A DNA stretch of 64,000 nt, taken from assembly GCA_963717725.1 (NCBI GenBank), contig CAVQWS010000003.1, positions 310,001 to 374,000 of the forward strand, written 5' to 3'. Below the pieces are notes generated by a model. That model was not told the origin of the DNA and did not search any database. It was given only the letters and a program-made list of their open reading frames with translations. A program made the translations under genes and the position numbers. This DNA is from AC-32 sp963717725. GTDB taxonomy: Bacteria > Actinomycetota > Thermoleophilia > Gaiellales > Gaiellaceae. Below, piece after piece: positions 41,349 through 50,638 of the stretch. Within the stretch, counting starts at the first letter, position 1. Each line of letters opens with the position of its first letter.

Positions 41349-42674
41349 TCAGCTGCTCGTCGCGTACAGCTCCCAGGGATCCTCGACGCCCTTGAGCGCG
41401 TAGAGGCCGCGGTCGGCGAACTCGATCCCCGAGCCCGCGACGAGGTCGCGCACGGTGCGGGTCACGAGCACCTCGCCGGGCGCCGCGGCCGCCGAGACCC
41501 GCGCGCCGATGTGCACCGCCAGACCTGCCACGTCGCTGTTCCGCTGCGTCACCTCGCCGGTGTGCAGGCCGCTCCGCACCTCGAGCCCCGAGCGGCGCAG
41601 GGAGTCGCGGATCCCCCAGGCGCATCGAATCGCCCGCGCCGGCCCGTCGAAGGTGGCGAGGATGCCGTCGCCGGCGCGCTCGATCAGCACGCCGCGGTGT
41701 GTGAGCAGCTCTCGCTGCACGACCGCCACGAAGTGATCGAGCAGCGTCTGCCAGCGCCGGTCGCCGAGCTCGCTCACGTGCTCGGTCGAGCCGACAACGT
41801 CGATGAACAGGACCGTCGTGAGGATGCGGTCGACCTCCGCCTCCGCAACCCGCGTGCCGGTGATGAACTCCTCGATCGCGGCCAGCAGGTCCGGATCGGG
41901 AACAGGCCAGTGGTCGGCGCTGTCGCGCTCCAGCAGCGTCGCGTCTCGAATGTGCTCGGCGAGGTAGCGGCCGTGGCCCGCCCGCACGTAGACATCGCCG
42001 AGGTTCTGGATCACGAGCGTCGGCGCGGTCACGAGCGGCAGCACCTCCCGCACATCGAGCTCGAGGATCGCGCGCATCCGCGCCAGCGCGGTCCCGGGGC
42101 TTGCGGCGAAGCGCTCGAGCCGCCCGTACCACTCGGTCATGCCCGGCGCAGACGCCACGGAAGGGCCGAGCAGCGCCGACATGCGGCCGCTGCCCCACGT
42201 CTCGCTGACCTGGTCGAGGACGGCGTTCGCAGCCTCCGCCGGGACTCCGGCCGGATAGTCCTCGGCCCGGGAGAAGCGGGCGAAGCCGTTGACGAGCACG
42301 AGCGAGTCGATCCGATCCGGGTGCGTGGCCGCCGACATCAGCGCCATCTGCACGGCATGACCGTGCGCGATCACGGAAGCGTGCTCGGAGCCGGCGGCGT
42401 CCATCACCGCGGCGACGTCGTCCATCCAATCCTCCGGTGCTGCGGGCGCAGCGAGCGCGTCGGAGAGCCCGACCCCGCGCATGTCGAACCAGAGAACGCG
42501 CGAGAAACGTGCGAGCGCGGTCAGCAGCTCCTGGACGAAGGGTTGCTCCCAGAGCACCTCGAGGTGACTCGCCCAGTCGAGCGACAGGACGACGTCGCGG
42601 GGCCCGTCGCCGATTACCTGGTAGGCGAGATGGACCTCACCGCTGCGCGCGTAGCGGGTGACAGGCGCCGCCAC
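41349..42674 (-). CDS. Alpha/beta-hydrolase-class III cyclase fusion with altered nucleophile
   Basis: 441 aa. Residues 1-275 form an alpha/beta-hydrolase fold with Asp (about 227) and His (255, DSADHWPVP), but the nucleophile elbow reads AHGHA (103-107), with Gly105 where the catalytic Ser should be, so it is probably a sensor, not an enzyme. Residues 285-441 form a class III cyclase: metal Asp292 (FIDVVGST) and Asp336 (AGDGILATFDG), transition-state Arg392, with His388 at the usual Asn. It likely makes cAMP in response to a bound ligand. Paralogue of the truncated gene at the window start. CAGGAT lies 6 nt before GTG 42674. Confidence 0.9.
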   Translation of the reverse strand: MAAPVTRYARSGEVHLAYQVIGDGPRDVVLSLDWASHLEVLWEQPFVQELLTALARFSRVLWFDMRGVGLSDALAAPAAPEDWMDDVAAVMDAAGSEHASVIAHGHAVQMALMSAATHPDRIDSLVLVNGFARFSRAEDYPAGVPAEAANAVLDQVSETWGSGRMSALLGPSVASAPGMTEWYGRLERFAASPGTALARMRAILELDVREVLPLVTAPTLVIQNLGDVYVRAGHGRYLAEHIRDATLLERDSADHWPVPDPDLLAAIEEFITGTRVAEAEVDRILTTVLFIDVVGSTEHVSELGDRRWQTLLDHFVAVVQRELLTHRGVLIERAGDGILATFDGPARAIRCAWGIRDSLRRSGLEVRSGLHTGEVTQRNSDVAGLAVHIGARVSAAAAPGEVLVTRTVRDLVAGSGIEFADRGLYALKGVEDPWELYATSS

Positions 42675-42680
42675 GGGACG

Positions 42681-42686
42681 ATCCTG
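42681..42686 (-). promoter_or_regulatory. Possible -10 box of the hydrolase-cyclase gene
   Basis: CAGGAT on the minus strand, 6 nt before GTG 42674; first base deviates from TAnnnT. It overlaps the end region of prmC. Confidence 0.3.
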
Positions 42687-43526
42687 TCACAACGGCCACC
42701 GTCCTTCGGCGACGCGATCACGCCCAGCCAGGTCGGGCGTGATCGTCACGTGCTCGAAGCCGAAGTCCGATAGCAGCCGCTCGACCCGGTCGCCGGCCCC
42801 CGCGGCGGTCTCGAGCACGAGCCAGCCGCCCGGCCGGAGCGCCTCGCGGGCGGCAAGCGCGAGCTTCTCGGTCGCGCCCGAGGCGATCAGCGCGACGTGC
42901 GGCTCCCAGTCGCGCACCTCGGGCTGCAGCGTCGGCAGCTCGTCCGGCTCGACGTACGGCGGGTTCGAGACCACGAGATCGAAGTCGTGCTCGCCGAGAC
43001 CGCTCGTCAGGTCGTGCTCGACGAGGCGCACGCGGCCGTTGATCCCAGTCAGCTCCAGGTTCTCGCGCGCGAGCGCGAGCGCCTCCCGCGAGACGTCCAT
43101 GGCAGTCACACGCGCGCGGGGGGCCTCGTCGGCGATCGCCAGCGCGATCGCGCCGGTGCCCGTGCCGACGTCGAGCACCTGCGGCTCCTCGAGGTCGCGG
43201 ATGTGCGCGAGGGCGCGCTCCACCACGACCTCCGTCTCGGGCCGCGGGATCAGCGCGCGCTTGTCGGTCTTCAGCGTCAGCCGCCTGAAGCCCCACTCGC
43301 CGAGGACGTAGGCGAGCGGCTCGCGCTGCTCGCGCCGGACGAGGTTCGCGTCGAAGGCCTCGATCTGCTCGTCGCTCATCTCGCGGTCGAGCTCGGCGTA
43401 GAGCAGTGCGCGGGCGCAGTCGTCGCAGGCCTTGGCCAGCAGCAGCTCGGACTCGAGCCGCGCCGACTCCACGCCGGCCCCGGCGAGCCGAGCGGTCGCC
43501 CTCGCAAGCGCGTCGCCGATGGTCAC
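42687..43526 (-). CDS. prmC: Release factor glutamine methyltransferase
   Basis: Methylates the Gln of the GGQ motif in RF1 and RF2, both of which are encoded in this window. 279 aa: N-terminal helical domain, SAM-binding loop (VLDVGTGTGAIALAIA) and catalytic NPPY (VVSNPPYVEPDEL). It follows prfA, the usual order, with repeat copy B in the 94-nt gap. GTG 43526 has no visible Shine-Dalgarno. Confidence 0.96.
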   Translation of the reverse strand: MTIGDALARATARLAGAGVESARLESELLLAKACDDCARALLYAELDREMSDEQIEAFDANLVRREQREPLAYVLGEWGFRRLTLKTDKRALIPRPETEVVVERALAHIRDLEEPQVLDVGTGTGAIALAIADEAPRARVTAMDVSREALALARENLELTGINGRVRLVEHDLTSGLGEHDFDLVVSNPPYVEPDELPTLQPEVRDWEPHVALIASGATEKLALAAREALRPGGWLVLETAAGAGDRVERLLSDFGFEHVTITPDLAGRDRVAEGRWPL

Positions 43527-43533
43527 GCCGGCG

Positions 43534-43617
43534 AGGCGCCGCTTGTCGGCGCCGGCCTCAGGACGCGCGGCGCCGCCGCGCGTCCGTCTGAAATGACCGA
43601 TCGACTGAGTTGGATCG
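43534..43617. repeat. Dispersed intergenic hairpin repeat, copy B
   Basis: About 80 bp closely similar to 3281-3359. The stem is GGACGCGCGG...CCGCGCGTCC (perfect here), followed by GTCTGAAATGACCGATCGA. It fills the gap between prfA and prmC, ending 3 nt from the prfA stop. Confidence 0.7.
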
Positions 43618-43620
43618 AGG

Positions 43621-44670
43621 TCATGCGCCTGTCGGCTCTAACGCGCGGCGGCGGTCGTCGGCGGCGAGCGCCTCGGTGAACTCGTCCAGCTCGCCCTCGA
43701 GGATCTTGTCGAGCCGGTGCACGGTCAGGTGTACGCGGTGGTCCGTCACGCGGTTCTCGGCGAAGTTGTACGTGCGGTTCTTCTCGGCGCGCTGGCCGGA
43801 GCCGATTTGCGTCCGCCGCGTTGCCGCCTGCTCGGATTGCTGCCGCTCGCGCTCGGCCTCGTACAGCCGTGCTCGCAGCACGCGCATCGCCTTCGTCTTG
43901 TTCTGGAGCTGCGACTTTTCGTCCTGCATCGCGACCACGATCCCGGTCGGCACGTGCGTGATCCGCACCGCCGAGTCGGTCGTGTTCACGCTCTGGCCGC
44001 CGGGCCCGGTCGAGCGGTAGACGTCGATCTTGAGGTCGTTCGGGTCGATCTCGACCTCGACCTCTTCGGCCTCAGGCATGACCGCGACTGTCGCCGTCGA
44101 GGTGTGGATCCGGCCCTGCGACTCGGTCGCGGGGACGCGCTGGACGCGGTGTGTGCCGGCCTCCCATTTGAAGACGGAGTACGCACCGTCGCCCTTGACC
44201 GCGAACACGACCTCCTTGAAGCCGCCCGACTCGTTGCCGCTCACCTCGAGCTGCTCGACCTTGTAGCCCAGGCGCTCGGCATAGCGAGTCAGCATGCGGA
44301 AGATGTCGGCGGCCCAGAGCGCGGCCTCGTCGCCGCCGACGCCCTGGCGGATCTCGACGATCACGTCCTTGCGGTCGGCCGGGTCGGTCTCGACGAGCGC
44401 GAGCTTGAGGTCCTCCTCGAGCGTCGCCAGCTGCTCCTCGAGCTCCGGGATCATCTCGCGCAGGTCGCCGTCGTCGCGCGCGGCCTCGAGGTCGCTCGAC
44501 ACCTCGCGCCACTGCTGCGCCAGCTCGTACGGCCCCGTCAGGTCCTTCACCCGCCGCCCGACCTCGGCCGCCTCGCGGCGGTCGTTGTAGATCGAGGGAT
44601 CGCTGGCGCGCTCCTGCGCCTCGCGGTAGGAGCGCTCGAGCTCGTCGATCAGGTCTTCGAAGCCGGCCAT
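43621..44670 (-). CDS. prfA: Peptide chain release factor 1
   Basis: RF1 reads UAA and UAG. 349 aa from ATG 44670; the anticodon-like PAT appears in RVPATESQGR and GGQ in STGPGGQSVNTTDSAVRIT. A longer frame from 44841 crosses the divergent MFS gene and is not real. TACCCT is 7 nt before the ATG. Confidence 0.97.
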   Translation of the reverse strand: MAGFEDLIDELERSYREAQERASDPSIYNDRREAAEVGRRVKDLTGPYELAQQWREVSSDLEAARDDGDLREMIPELEEQLATLEEDLKLALVETDPADRKDVIVEIRQGVGGDEAALWAADIFRMLTRYAERLGYKVEQLEVSGNESGGFKEVVFAVKGDGAYSVFKWEAGTHRVQRVPATESQGRIHTSTATVAVMPEAEEVEVEIDPNDLKIDVYRSTGPGGQSVNTTDSAVRITHVPTGIVVAMQDEKSQLQNKTKAMRVLRARLYEAERERQQSEQAATRRTQIGSGQRAEKNRTYNFAENRVTDHRVHLTVHRLDKILEGELDEFTEALAADDRRRALEPTGA

Positions 44671-44677
44671 TTGCGGA

Positions 44678-44683
44678 AGGGTA
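44678..44683 (-). promoter_or_regulatory. -10 box of prfA-prmC (leaderless)
   Basis: TACCCT on the minus strand, 7 nt before the prfA ATG; only 19 bp separate it from the divergent MFS start. Confidence 0.45.
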
Positions 44684-44689
44684 GTGCCG

Positions 44690-45943
44690 ATGGCCGATCC
44701 CGTGACCGCGCTTCCCGAGGAGGCAATTGCCCTGGAGGCGCTGCCGCCTGTCGGCGCGCTCGCCCTCTTGCGCCGGCCCGGGTTCCGGCGCGTGTACCTC
44801 GCCGTCGCGACCAGCGAGCTTGGCGACTCATTCCAGTACATCGCGCTGATGTGGGCGGCGCTGCTCGCGGGCGGCCCGCTCGGCGTGATCGCGGTGCGGC
44901 TCTCGGACAGCCTGCCGGCGCTTGTCTTCGGCTTCCACGGCGGCCTGCTTGCCGACCGGTCGGGGCGCCGGCGGCTGATGGTCGCGGCCGACCTGGTGCG
45001 CGCGGGCGCGCTCGTACCGGTCGCGATTGCCGGCCTGACCGGCTCGCTCCCGCTCTGGTCGCTCGTCGTCGTCGCCTTCGTGCTGACGACGTGTGCCAGT
45101 TACTTCGACCCGGCGTACGGGGCAGTGCTCCCCGCGCTGGCCGGCCGCGACGGTGTGCAGGCCGCGAACGCGCTGGTCCGCTCCAGCGCAGACGCGCTCT
45201 GGCTGGCCGGCTCGGCCGTGGCGGCAGGGCTGTTGAGCATCGTCCCGTTGAGCGCGTTCTTCGCCGTCAACGCCGGCTCGTTCCTGCTCTCCGCGCTGCT
45301 GCTCTCCGGCCTGCCGAGCTTCGACGGCCCGGTGCACGCAGACGGGACGAGGCCGCGCCTTCGCGAGGCGTTCACGGTGCTGCGACCGCACCCGTGGCTT
45401 GCCGCCTCGATCGCGACTCTGGGCGTGGCCGTGACGATCTCGGCCGGGACCTGGATCGTCGGCGTGCCCGAGCTCGTGCGCCGCGGCCTCCACGGCGGCG
45501 CGGGACGCTTCTCGCTGCTGATCGTCGCCTACGCACTCGGTTCGATCGTCACCGGAGCCGTGCTCGCGCGCCGGCCCGTCCGGCGGAAGGCACGCGCGAG
45601 CCTGTTCGCCTGGCTCGCCTATCTGCCCGCCTACCTGCTGCTGGCGTTCGCCCACTCGCTCGGGCCGGCGCTGGCCGGAGCATTTGTCGCCGGTGCCGGG
45701 CAGGGCGCGGCCCTCGTGCTCACGCTTTCGGCAGCGCAGACCGAGATTCCCGACTCGCATCTCGGACGCGTGACCGGCCTGATCTCGCTCGTGCACCGCG
45801 GCGCCCACGCGAGCGGCCTGCTGCTCGTCTCGCCGCTGTTTGCCGTCGCCGCGACCCGAAGCGTGTTCCTGGGCGCGGCTTTCGCGATTCCGCTCGTCAG
45901 TCTGACGGCGGCCGGTATCGCGACCAGATGCGCTAGGCCATGA
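44690..45943 (+). CDS. Major facilitator superfamily transporter
   Basis: 417 aa, about 10-12 membrane helices. The start region LLRRPGFRRVYLAVATSELGDS and the loop GLLADRSGRRRLMVAADLVRA (MFS motif A between helices 2 and 3) resemble the enterobactin-exporter/MFS_3 type drug and siderophore exporters. Substrate unknown. ATG 44690 has Shine-Dalgarno GGAAGG at good distance; GTG 44684 is too close to it. It converges on the DUF1385 gene with an 11-bp overlap. Confidence 0.87.
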   Translation: MADPVTALPEEAIALEALPPVGALALLRRPGFRRVYLAVATSELGDSFQYIALMWAALLAGGPLGVIAVRLSDSLPALVFGFHGGLLADRSGRRRLMVAADLVRAGALVPVAIAGLTGSLPLWSLVVVAFVLTTCASYFDPAYGAVLPALAGRDGVQAANALVRSSADALWLAGSAVAAGLLSIVPLSAFFAVNAGSFLLSALLLSGLPSFDGPVHADGTRPRLREAFTVLRPHPWLAASIATLGVAVTISAGTWIVGVPELVRRGLHGGAGRFSLLIVAYALGSIVTGAVLARRPVRRKARASLFAWLAYLPAYLLLAFAHSLGPALAGAFVAGAGQGAALVLTLSAAQTEIPDSHLGRVTGLISLVHRGAHASGLLLVSPLFAVAATRSVFLGAAFAIPLVSLTAAGIATRCARP

Positions 45944-46841
45944 CCTCGACGCGCTCGGCGCCGAGGGTGTCGCCCTTTTCCAGCGCTAGCACCTCGCGCA
46001 GGGCGCGGATCGAGACCTCGAGCTGGTCGAGCGTCGGCTCCCGCGTCGTCAGCCGCTGCAGCCAGAGCCCCGGCGCCAGCAGCGTCATCACGACCCGGTT
46101 GTCGGTGTGCTTGCCGGCGAAGCGGATCAGCTCGTACGCGAGCCCGGCGATCAGCGGCAGCAGCAGGATCCGGCTTGCGATCAGCCAGTACCAGACCGGC
46201 CGGCCGAAGAAGGCGAAGACGAAGATCGCGATCACCATCACCCAGAGCAGGAAGGCCGTGCCGCAGCGCGGGTGGATCAGGCTGTAGCGCTGGACCGTGG
46301 TCGGCGTCAGCTCCTCGCCGGCCTCGTAGGCGTTGATCGCCTTGTGCTCGGCTGCGTGGTACTGGAAGACCCGCCGCAGGTCGGGCAGCAAGGAGATCAG
46401 GATCAGGTAGGCGATGAAGACCGACACCCGGATCGCGCCCTCGACCAGGACGAACAAGGTGCCGTTCGAGATCGGCAGCAGGTCGGCGAGTAGCGCTGGG
46501 CCCACCTTGAACAGCGAGATCGCGAAGCCGATTGCGATCAGGAACGCGAACACGATCGCGCCGCGCGAGAGCTCCGTCTCGGCTTCCTCGTTCTCGTCGG
46601 CAGCCGCGTAGTTCGCCGAGATCGAGAGCGCACGGAAGCCGATCGCGAGCGACTCGCCCAGTGCAACCACGCCGCGAATGATCGGCAGCCGGAACGCCCA
46701 ATGCCGCTTCATCACGGACTCGATCGGGCGGCAGACCTCGGCTATCTGCCCGTTCGGCTTGCGGACGGCGACGGCCCAGTTCGAGGGGCCACGCATCATC
46801 ACGCCCTCGAGGACGGCTTGCCCGCCGATCGGGGCGCTCAT
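45933..46841 (-). CDS. DUF1385 membrane protein (YqhQ family)
   Basis: 302 aa. The start IGGQAVLEGVMMRGP is the family hallmark, and YHAAEHKAINAYEAGEELTP plus HPRCGTAFLLWVM are its conserved His/Glu-rich blocks. About six membrane helices. The biochemical role is not known; the conserved polar residues hint at metal binding. It lies 7 nt after rpmE in the ilvA-rpmE transcript. Confidence 0.92.
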   Translation of the reverse strand: MSAPIGGQAVLEGVMMRGPSNWAVAVRKPNGQIAEVCRPIESVMKRHWAFRLPIIRGVVALGESLAIGFRALSISANYAAADENEEAETELSRGAIVFAFLIAIGFAISLFKVGPALLADLLPISNGTLFVLVEGAIRVSVFIAYLILISLLPDLRRVFQYHAAEHKAINAYEAGEELTPTTVQRYSLIHPRCGTAFLLWVMVIAIFVFAFFGRPVWYWLIASRILLLPLIAGLAYELIRFAGKHTDNRVVMTLLAPGLWLQRLTTREPTLDQLEVSIRALREVLALEKGDTLGAERVEVMA

Positions 46842-46848
46842 ATCGGCT

Positions 46849-47058
46849 CTAGGCCTTGCTGGCCTTCTCGAGGCGGCGCTGGAAGCGCTCGACGCGGCCG
46901 CCGGAGTCCATCAGCTTCTGCTTGCCCGTGTAGAACGGGTGGCAGTTCGAGCACACCTCGACGTGCAGCTCGGGCTTGGTCGAGCGCGTCTGGAACTCGT
47001 TCCCGCAGGCGCAATGCACCGTTGCGAGCATGTACTCGGGATGGATCTCGGGCTTCAT
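46849..47058 (-). CDS. rpmE: Ribosomal protein L31, zinc-binding form
   Basis: 69 aa. The Cys residues in HCACGN and CSNCHPFYTGKQK are the zinc ligands of the C+ type, suggesting zinc-replete conditions; a zinc-free paralogue is not in the window. ATG 47058 overlaps the dehydratase stop as ATGA. Linkage with DUF1385 and prfA is common in actinobacteria and firmicutes. Confidence 0.97.
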   Translation of the reverse strand: MKPEIHPEYMLATVHCACGNEFQTRSTKPELHVEVCSNCHPFYTGKQKLMDSGGRVERFQRRLEKASKA

Positions 47059-48017
47059 CGTCCACCCAGGATAGCAACGGTGGTATCGGTGGCCACGTTG
47101 CCGCCCGAGACCACTGCGACCACGCGCTGGCCCGGTTCCACAGCGGCTTTCCGGGCGAGCAGAGCGGCGGTCGTGGCGGCGCCGGCTGCCTCCGGTGCGA
47201 GCTTCGCGCGCGTGTACAAGAACCGGAAGGCGTCCTTCAGCTCGTCCTCGGTGACGAGCACCGACTCGACGCCGAGGGCGAGGCACTGCGCCACGCAGTT
47301 CGCGCCGGCGTAGGGGCCGTTGAGGCCGTCGGCGAGCGAGGCGGCCTCCACGGTGACGGGCTCACCGGCCTTCATGCTCTCGTGCAGGGCGCGCGAGCGC
47401 TCGGGCTCGACCGCGACCACGCGCGTGTTCGGGTTGCGGCCCTTGACCGCGGTCGCGATCCCGGAGACAAGCCCGCCTCCGCCGACGGGCACGAGCACGA
47501 CGTCCGGCTCGGGGACGTCTTCGAGCAACTCGAGGCCGACGGTGCCCTGGCCCGCCATCACAAACGGGTCGTCGTACGGGTGGACGAGCGTACGGCCCGT
47601 CTCCTCGATCAGTTGCTCGAGGCGCTCGAAGGCCTCCGGGATGTCCGGCGCCTCGGTGTCGATCGTGGCGCCGTAGCCGCGGGCGGCCTCGATCTTGAGC
47701 GGGCTCGCGGTCTGCCACATCACGACCAGCGCGTCGATCCCCTCCCGCGCGGAGGCATATGCGAGCGCCTGGGCGTGGTTCCCGGCCGAGATCGAGATCA
47801 CGCCGCGCGCCTTCTCCTCGCCGGAGAGCTGCGAGAGCTTGTTCAGCGCGCCGCGCGGCTTGAAGGAGCCCGTCTTCTGGAAGAGCTCGGCCTTGAGGTG
47901 GACCTCCGCGCCACCGGCCCGCTCGCTCAGCGTCTGCGAGCCGAAAGTGGGCGTGCGGTGAACCCGCCCGGCGATGCGCTCGCGGGCGGCCTCGACGTCG
48001 GCGAGCTCGATGATCAC
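47055..48017 (-). CDS. ilvA: PLP-dependent threonine/serine dehydratase
   Basis: 320 aa fold-type II PLP enzyme. Schiff-base Lys lies in KTGSFKPRGALNKL, the phosphate-binding loop is PVGGGGLVSGIA and SAGNHAQALAYA is conserved. There is no C-terminal ACT domain, so it resembles the catabolic TdcB/serine racemase group more than feedback-regulated IlvA. GTG 48017 overlaps the ETF-QO stop as GTGA. Confidence 0.9.
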   Translation of the reverse strand: MIIELADVEAARERIAGRVHRTPTFGSQTLSERAGGAEVHLKAELFQKTGSFKPRGALNKLSQLSGEEKARGVISISAGNHAQALAYASAREGIDALVVMWQTASPLKIEAARGYGATIDTEAPDIPEAFERLEQLIEETGRTLVHPYDDPFVMAGQGTVGLELLEDVPEPDVVLVPVGGGGLVSGIATAVKGRNPNTRVVAVEPERSRALHESMKAGEPVTVEAASLADGLNGPYAGANCVAQCLALGVESVLVTEDELKDAFRFLYTRAKLAPEAAGAATTAALLARKAAVEPGQRVVAVVSGGNVATDTTVAILGGR

Positions 48018-49682
48018 GTCAGCTTGTAGTCGGGCCCCGCGCCGCCCTCGGGCGGGGTCAGGCGGCCGCCCTTGGCGGTGATCGCGCCGCACTGGACGCA
48101 GTTCGAGGGCGTCACCTCGACGCCGTTCTCGGCCACCTCGTAGACCGCGGCCGGGCACATGCGTGTCCACAGCTCGGCAATCTCCCGCGGCACCTCCCGC
48201 TGCACGCGAATGTGGTCCGGCGCGTCGTCGCGCGTCGCGTTCCCGGAGAGGAAGACGGACGAGAGCTTGTCGAAGATCAGGTCTCCGTCCGGCAGCGGGT
48301 AGCTCTTTGCGCGGTCGGTGCGGATCAGCTCCTGGTCGGCGTCGGCCTCCATCCGCAGCGTTCCCCGGCGGGAAGGCGCCGCGGGTCGCGGTCATCGCCC
48401 CTGCCAGCGCGCCGCCGAGCACGAGGCCGCGGCCGAATGCCGGCCGCATGTTGCGCACCTGCTTGAGGTCGCTCCAGACGAAGCTCTCCTGCAACGCCTG
48501 GTCGTAGCCGGCCAGGGCGCCGCGCCGGCCCGGGCTCTCGCCGCGCTGGAGCGCCGAGAACGCCGCCTCGGCCGCCAGCCGCCCCGACTCGACGGCGTAG
48601 TGGATCCCCTTCAGCGCCGGCACGTTGACGAGCCCCGCGCCGTCGCCGCAGATCAGCAGGCCGGGCGCGTGCAGGCGCTTCGGCAGCGAGAGGAAACCGC
48701 CCTCCGGGATCGTCTTCGCCCCCCACGCCACGCGCTCGCCGCCCCACAGCAGCTCCTTCAGCATGGGATGCGTCTTCAGCTCCTGCAGCAGATCGTGGAC
48801 GGACAGCTCGGCGTCGCGGTAGTCGAGCCCGACCACCATCCCGACCGTGAGCATGTCGTTGCCCATCGGGTAGACGAACGAGCCGCCGAACTCGCGGTAC
48901 TTCTTCGCGGCGCGAAGCGGCCAGCCCAGCGTGTGGATCACGCGGTCGAGCGGCTTGGCGATCTTCCAGACCTCCTTCACCCCGAGCGCCCAGACCTGCG
49001 GGTTCTCGCCCTCGAGGGCGAAGCGGTCGAGGGCGACGCCGGTCAGGTGGCCCTGCGTCCCTTCGGCGAGCACGGTCACGCGCGCGTGAACATCGGAGCC
49101 GGGCTCGAAGTTGCCGAGCTCCTGGCCGTCCCGACCGCGGCCGCGGTCGCCGGTGCGAACGCCGCGGACCCGCCCGTCGCCGACCAGCAGGGCGTGGCCC
49201 GAGGTCTCGGGCAGGATCGTGGCCCCGCCCTCCTCCGCGCGCTCGGCGAGCCAGCGCCCGAGCTGCGAGAGCGAGGCCACGTAGTTGCCGCCGTTCTTCA
49301 TCGTCGGCGGCGTCGGGATCCGCACGTAGCGCTGCGGCGTCAGGAAGTAGACCGACTCGTGCTCGACGCGCCCGTAGAAGGGCAGGTCGCGCGTGTGGTA
49401 GCGCCCGTCGAAGAGCTTGCGCAGCGAGCGCGGGTTGACGACCGCGCCCGAGAGCAGGTGCGAGCCGGGCTGCCGGCCCTTCTCGAGCACCGCGACCGGC
49501 ACCTCGCCGAGCCGCTCTGCCAGCTCCGGCGCCCCTTCGAGCAGCTGCCCGAGGCGGATCGCGCAGGCGAGCCCGGCCGGCCCCGCCCCGACGATCAGGA
49601 CGCCGACCTCGATCTCGGGCTCGCCGGGTGCGACGACGAACTCGGCGGGATCGAACGGCGGTGGGTAGTCGGCCGGCTTCAT
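48014..49682 (-). CDS. Electron-transfer flavoprotein-ubiquinone oxidoreductase (FixC-FixX type), frameshifted
   Basis: Passes electrons from ETF to the quinone pool. From ATG 49682 (ATGA overlap with etfA) the first frame has FAD-binding VLIVGAGPAGLACAIRLG and the ETF-QO body; the C-terminal ferredoxin part with the 4Fe-4S region (RMCPAAVYEV; NCVQCGAITAKGG) is in another frame from ATG 48352. The frames meet at GCTGCGGATGG, where removing one base gives FPPGNAAMEADADQ, the expected sequence (555 aa). The first frame continues without any stop into ilvA, which argues that this is a mutation or assembly error, not two separate fixC and fixX genes. Confidence 0.9.
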
Positions 49683-50638
49683 GCCGCGCGGCGGGCGCGG
49701 ACGAGCTCGGTCAGCTTGGGCAGGATCTCGTTCAGGTCGCCGACCACGCCGAGGTCGGCGTACTCGAAGATCGGCGCATTCGGGTCTTTGTTGATCGCGA
49801 CGATCAGGCTCGAGCTCTGCATCCCGACCTTGTGCTGGATCGCGCCGGAGATCCCCACCGCGACGTAGAGCTTCGGCGAAACGGTCTTGCCCGTCTGACC
49901 GACCTGCGCCGAGTACGGGTACCACCCCGCGTCGACGACCGCGCGCGTGGCCGCGACCGCACCGCCGAGCGCCTTGGCCAGCTCCTCGACCGCCGCGAAG
50001 CCCTCCGGCCCGCCGAGGCCTCGTCCGCCGGCGACGATCACGTCGGCGTCCTCGATCGAGGGCCCCCCGCTCTCCTCATGGGCCTGCTCGACCATCGTGG
50101 CCGCCAGCGAGAAGTCCTGCAGGCGTGACTCGAACTTCTCGACCTCCGCGCTGCCGCCGCTCTCCTGCGGCTCGAAGGTGCCCGAGCGGACGAGCGCGAG
50201 GCGCGGCTCGGAGCTCCAGCCGACGTCGACGTAGACCGAGTCGCCGAGCGCCGGGCGCTTGCCGACGAACTCGCCGCCTTCGACCGCGAGATCCGTGAGG
50301 TCGTAGTTGAGGCCCGCGTCGAGTCGAGCGGCCAGCCCGGCCGCGACATCGGCCGAGAGCACGCTCGCAGCGAACAGGACGGCGTCGAAGCCGCTCTCGT
50401 CGAGCAAGGTCTCGAGCGCGTCCACGCGCGGCTGCGGCAGCGGCTTGTCGAGCAGCACGTCGTCCATCACGTGCACTCGCTGCGCGCCGAAGCGGCCGGC
50501 GTCGGCGGCGAGCCCTTCCACCTCGGAGCCGAGCAGCACGGCCTCGGCCTCGCCGAGCGAAGCGGCCTTGCCGAGCAGGCCGAGCGCGTCCTTCTGCAAC
50601 TTGCCCTCGTGGTGCTCAAGGAAGACGAGGAACTTCAC
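49679..50638 (-). CDS. etfA: Electron transfer flavoprotein alpha subunit
   Basis: Holds the FAD of ETF. 319 aa; C-terminal FAD signature GYPYSAQVGQTGKTVSPKLY-like stretch and GISGAIQHKVGM, NKDPNAPIFEYADLGVVGDL in the conserved order. GTG 50638 overlaps the etfB stop as GTGA. Partner of the acyl-CoA dehydrogenase encoded at 61.4 kb. Confidence 0.97.
   Translation of the reverse strand: MKFLVFLEHHEGKLQKDALGLLGKAASLGEAEAVLLGSEVEGLAADAGRFGAQRVHVMDDVLLDKPLPQPRVDALETLLDESGFDAVLFAASVLSADVAAGLAARLDAGLNYDLTDLAVEGGEFVGKRPALGDSVYVDVGWSSEPRLALVRSGTFEPQESGGSAEVEKFESRLQDFSLAATMVEQAHEESGGPSIEDADVIVAGGRGLGGPEGFAAVEELAKALGGAVAATRAVVDAGWYPYSAQVGQTGKTVSPKLYVAVGISGAIQHKVGMQSSSLIVAINKDPNAPIFEYADLGVVGDLNEILPKLTELVRARRAA

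Noticed and set aside
48014..48352. A separate ferredoxin (fixX) gene
   Set aside because: The upstream ETF-QO frame has no stop before it and joins perfectly with one base removed, so a single frameshifted gene is more likely.
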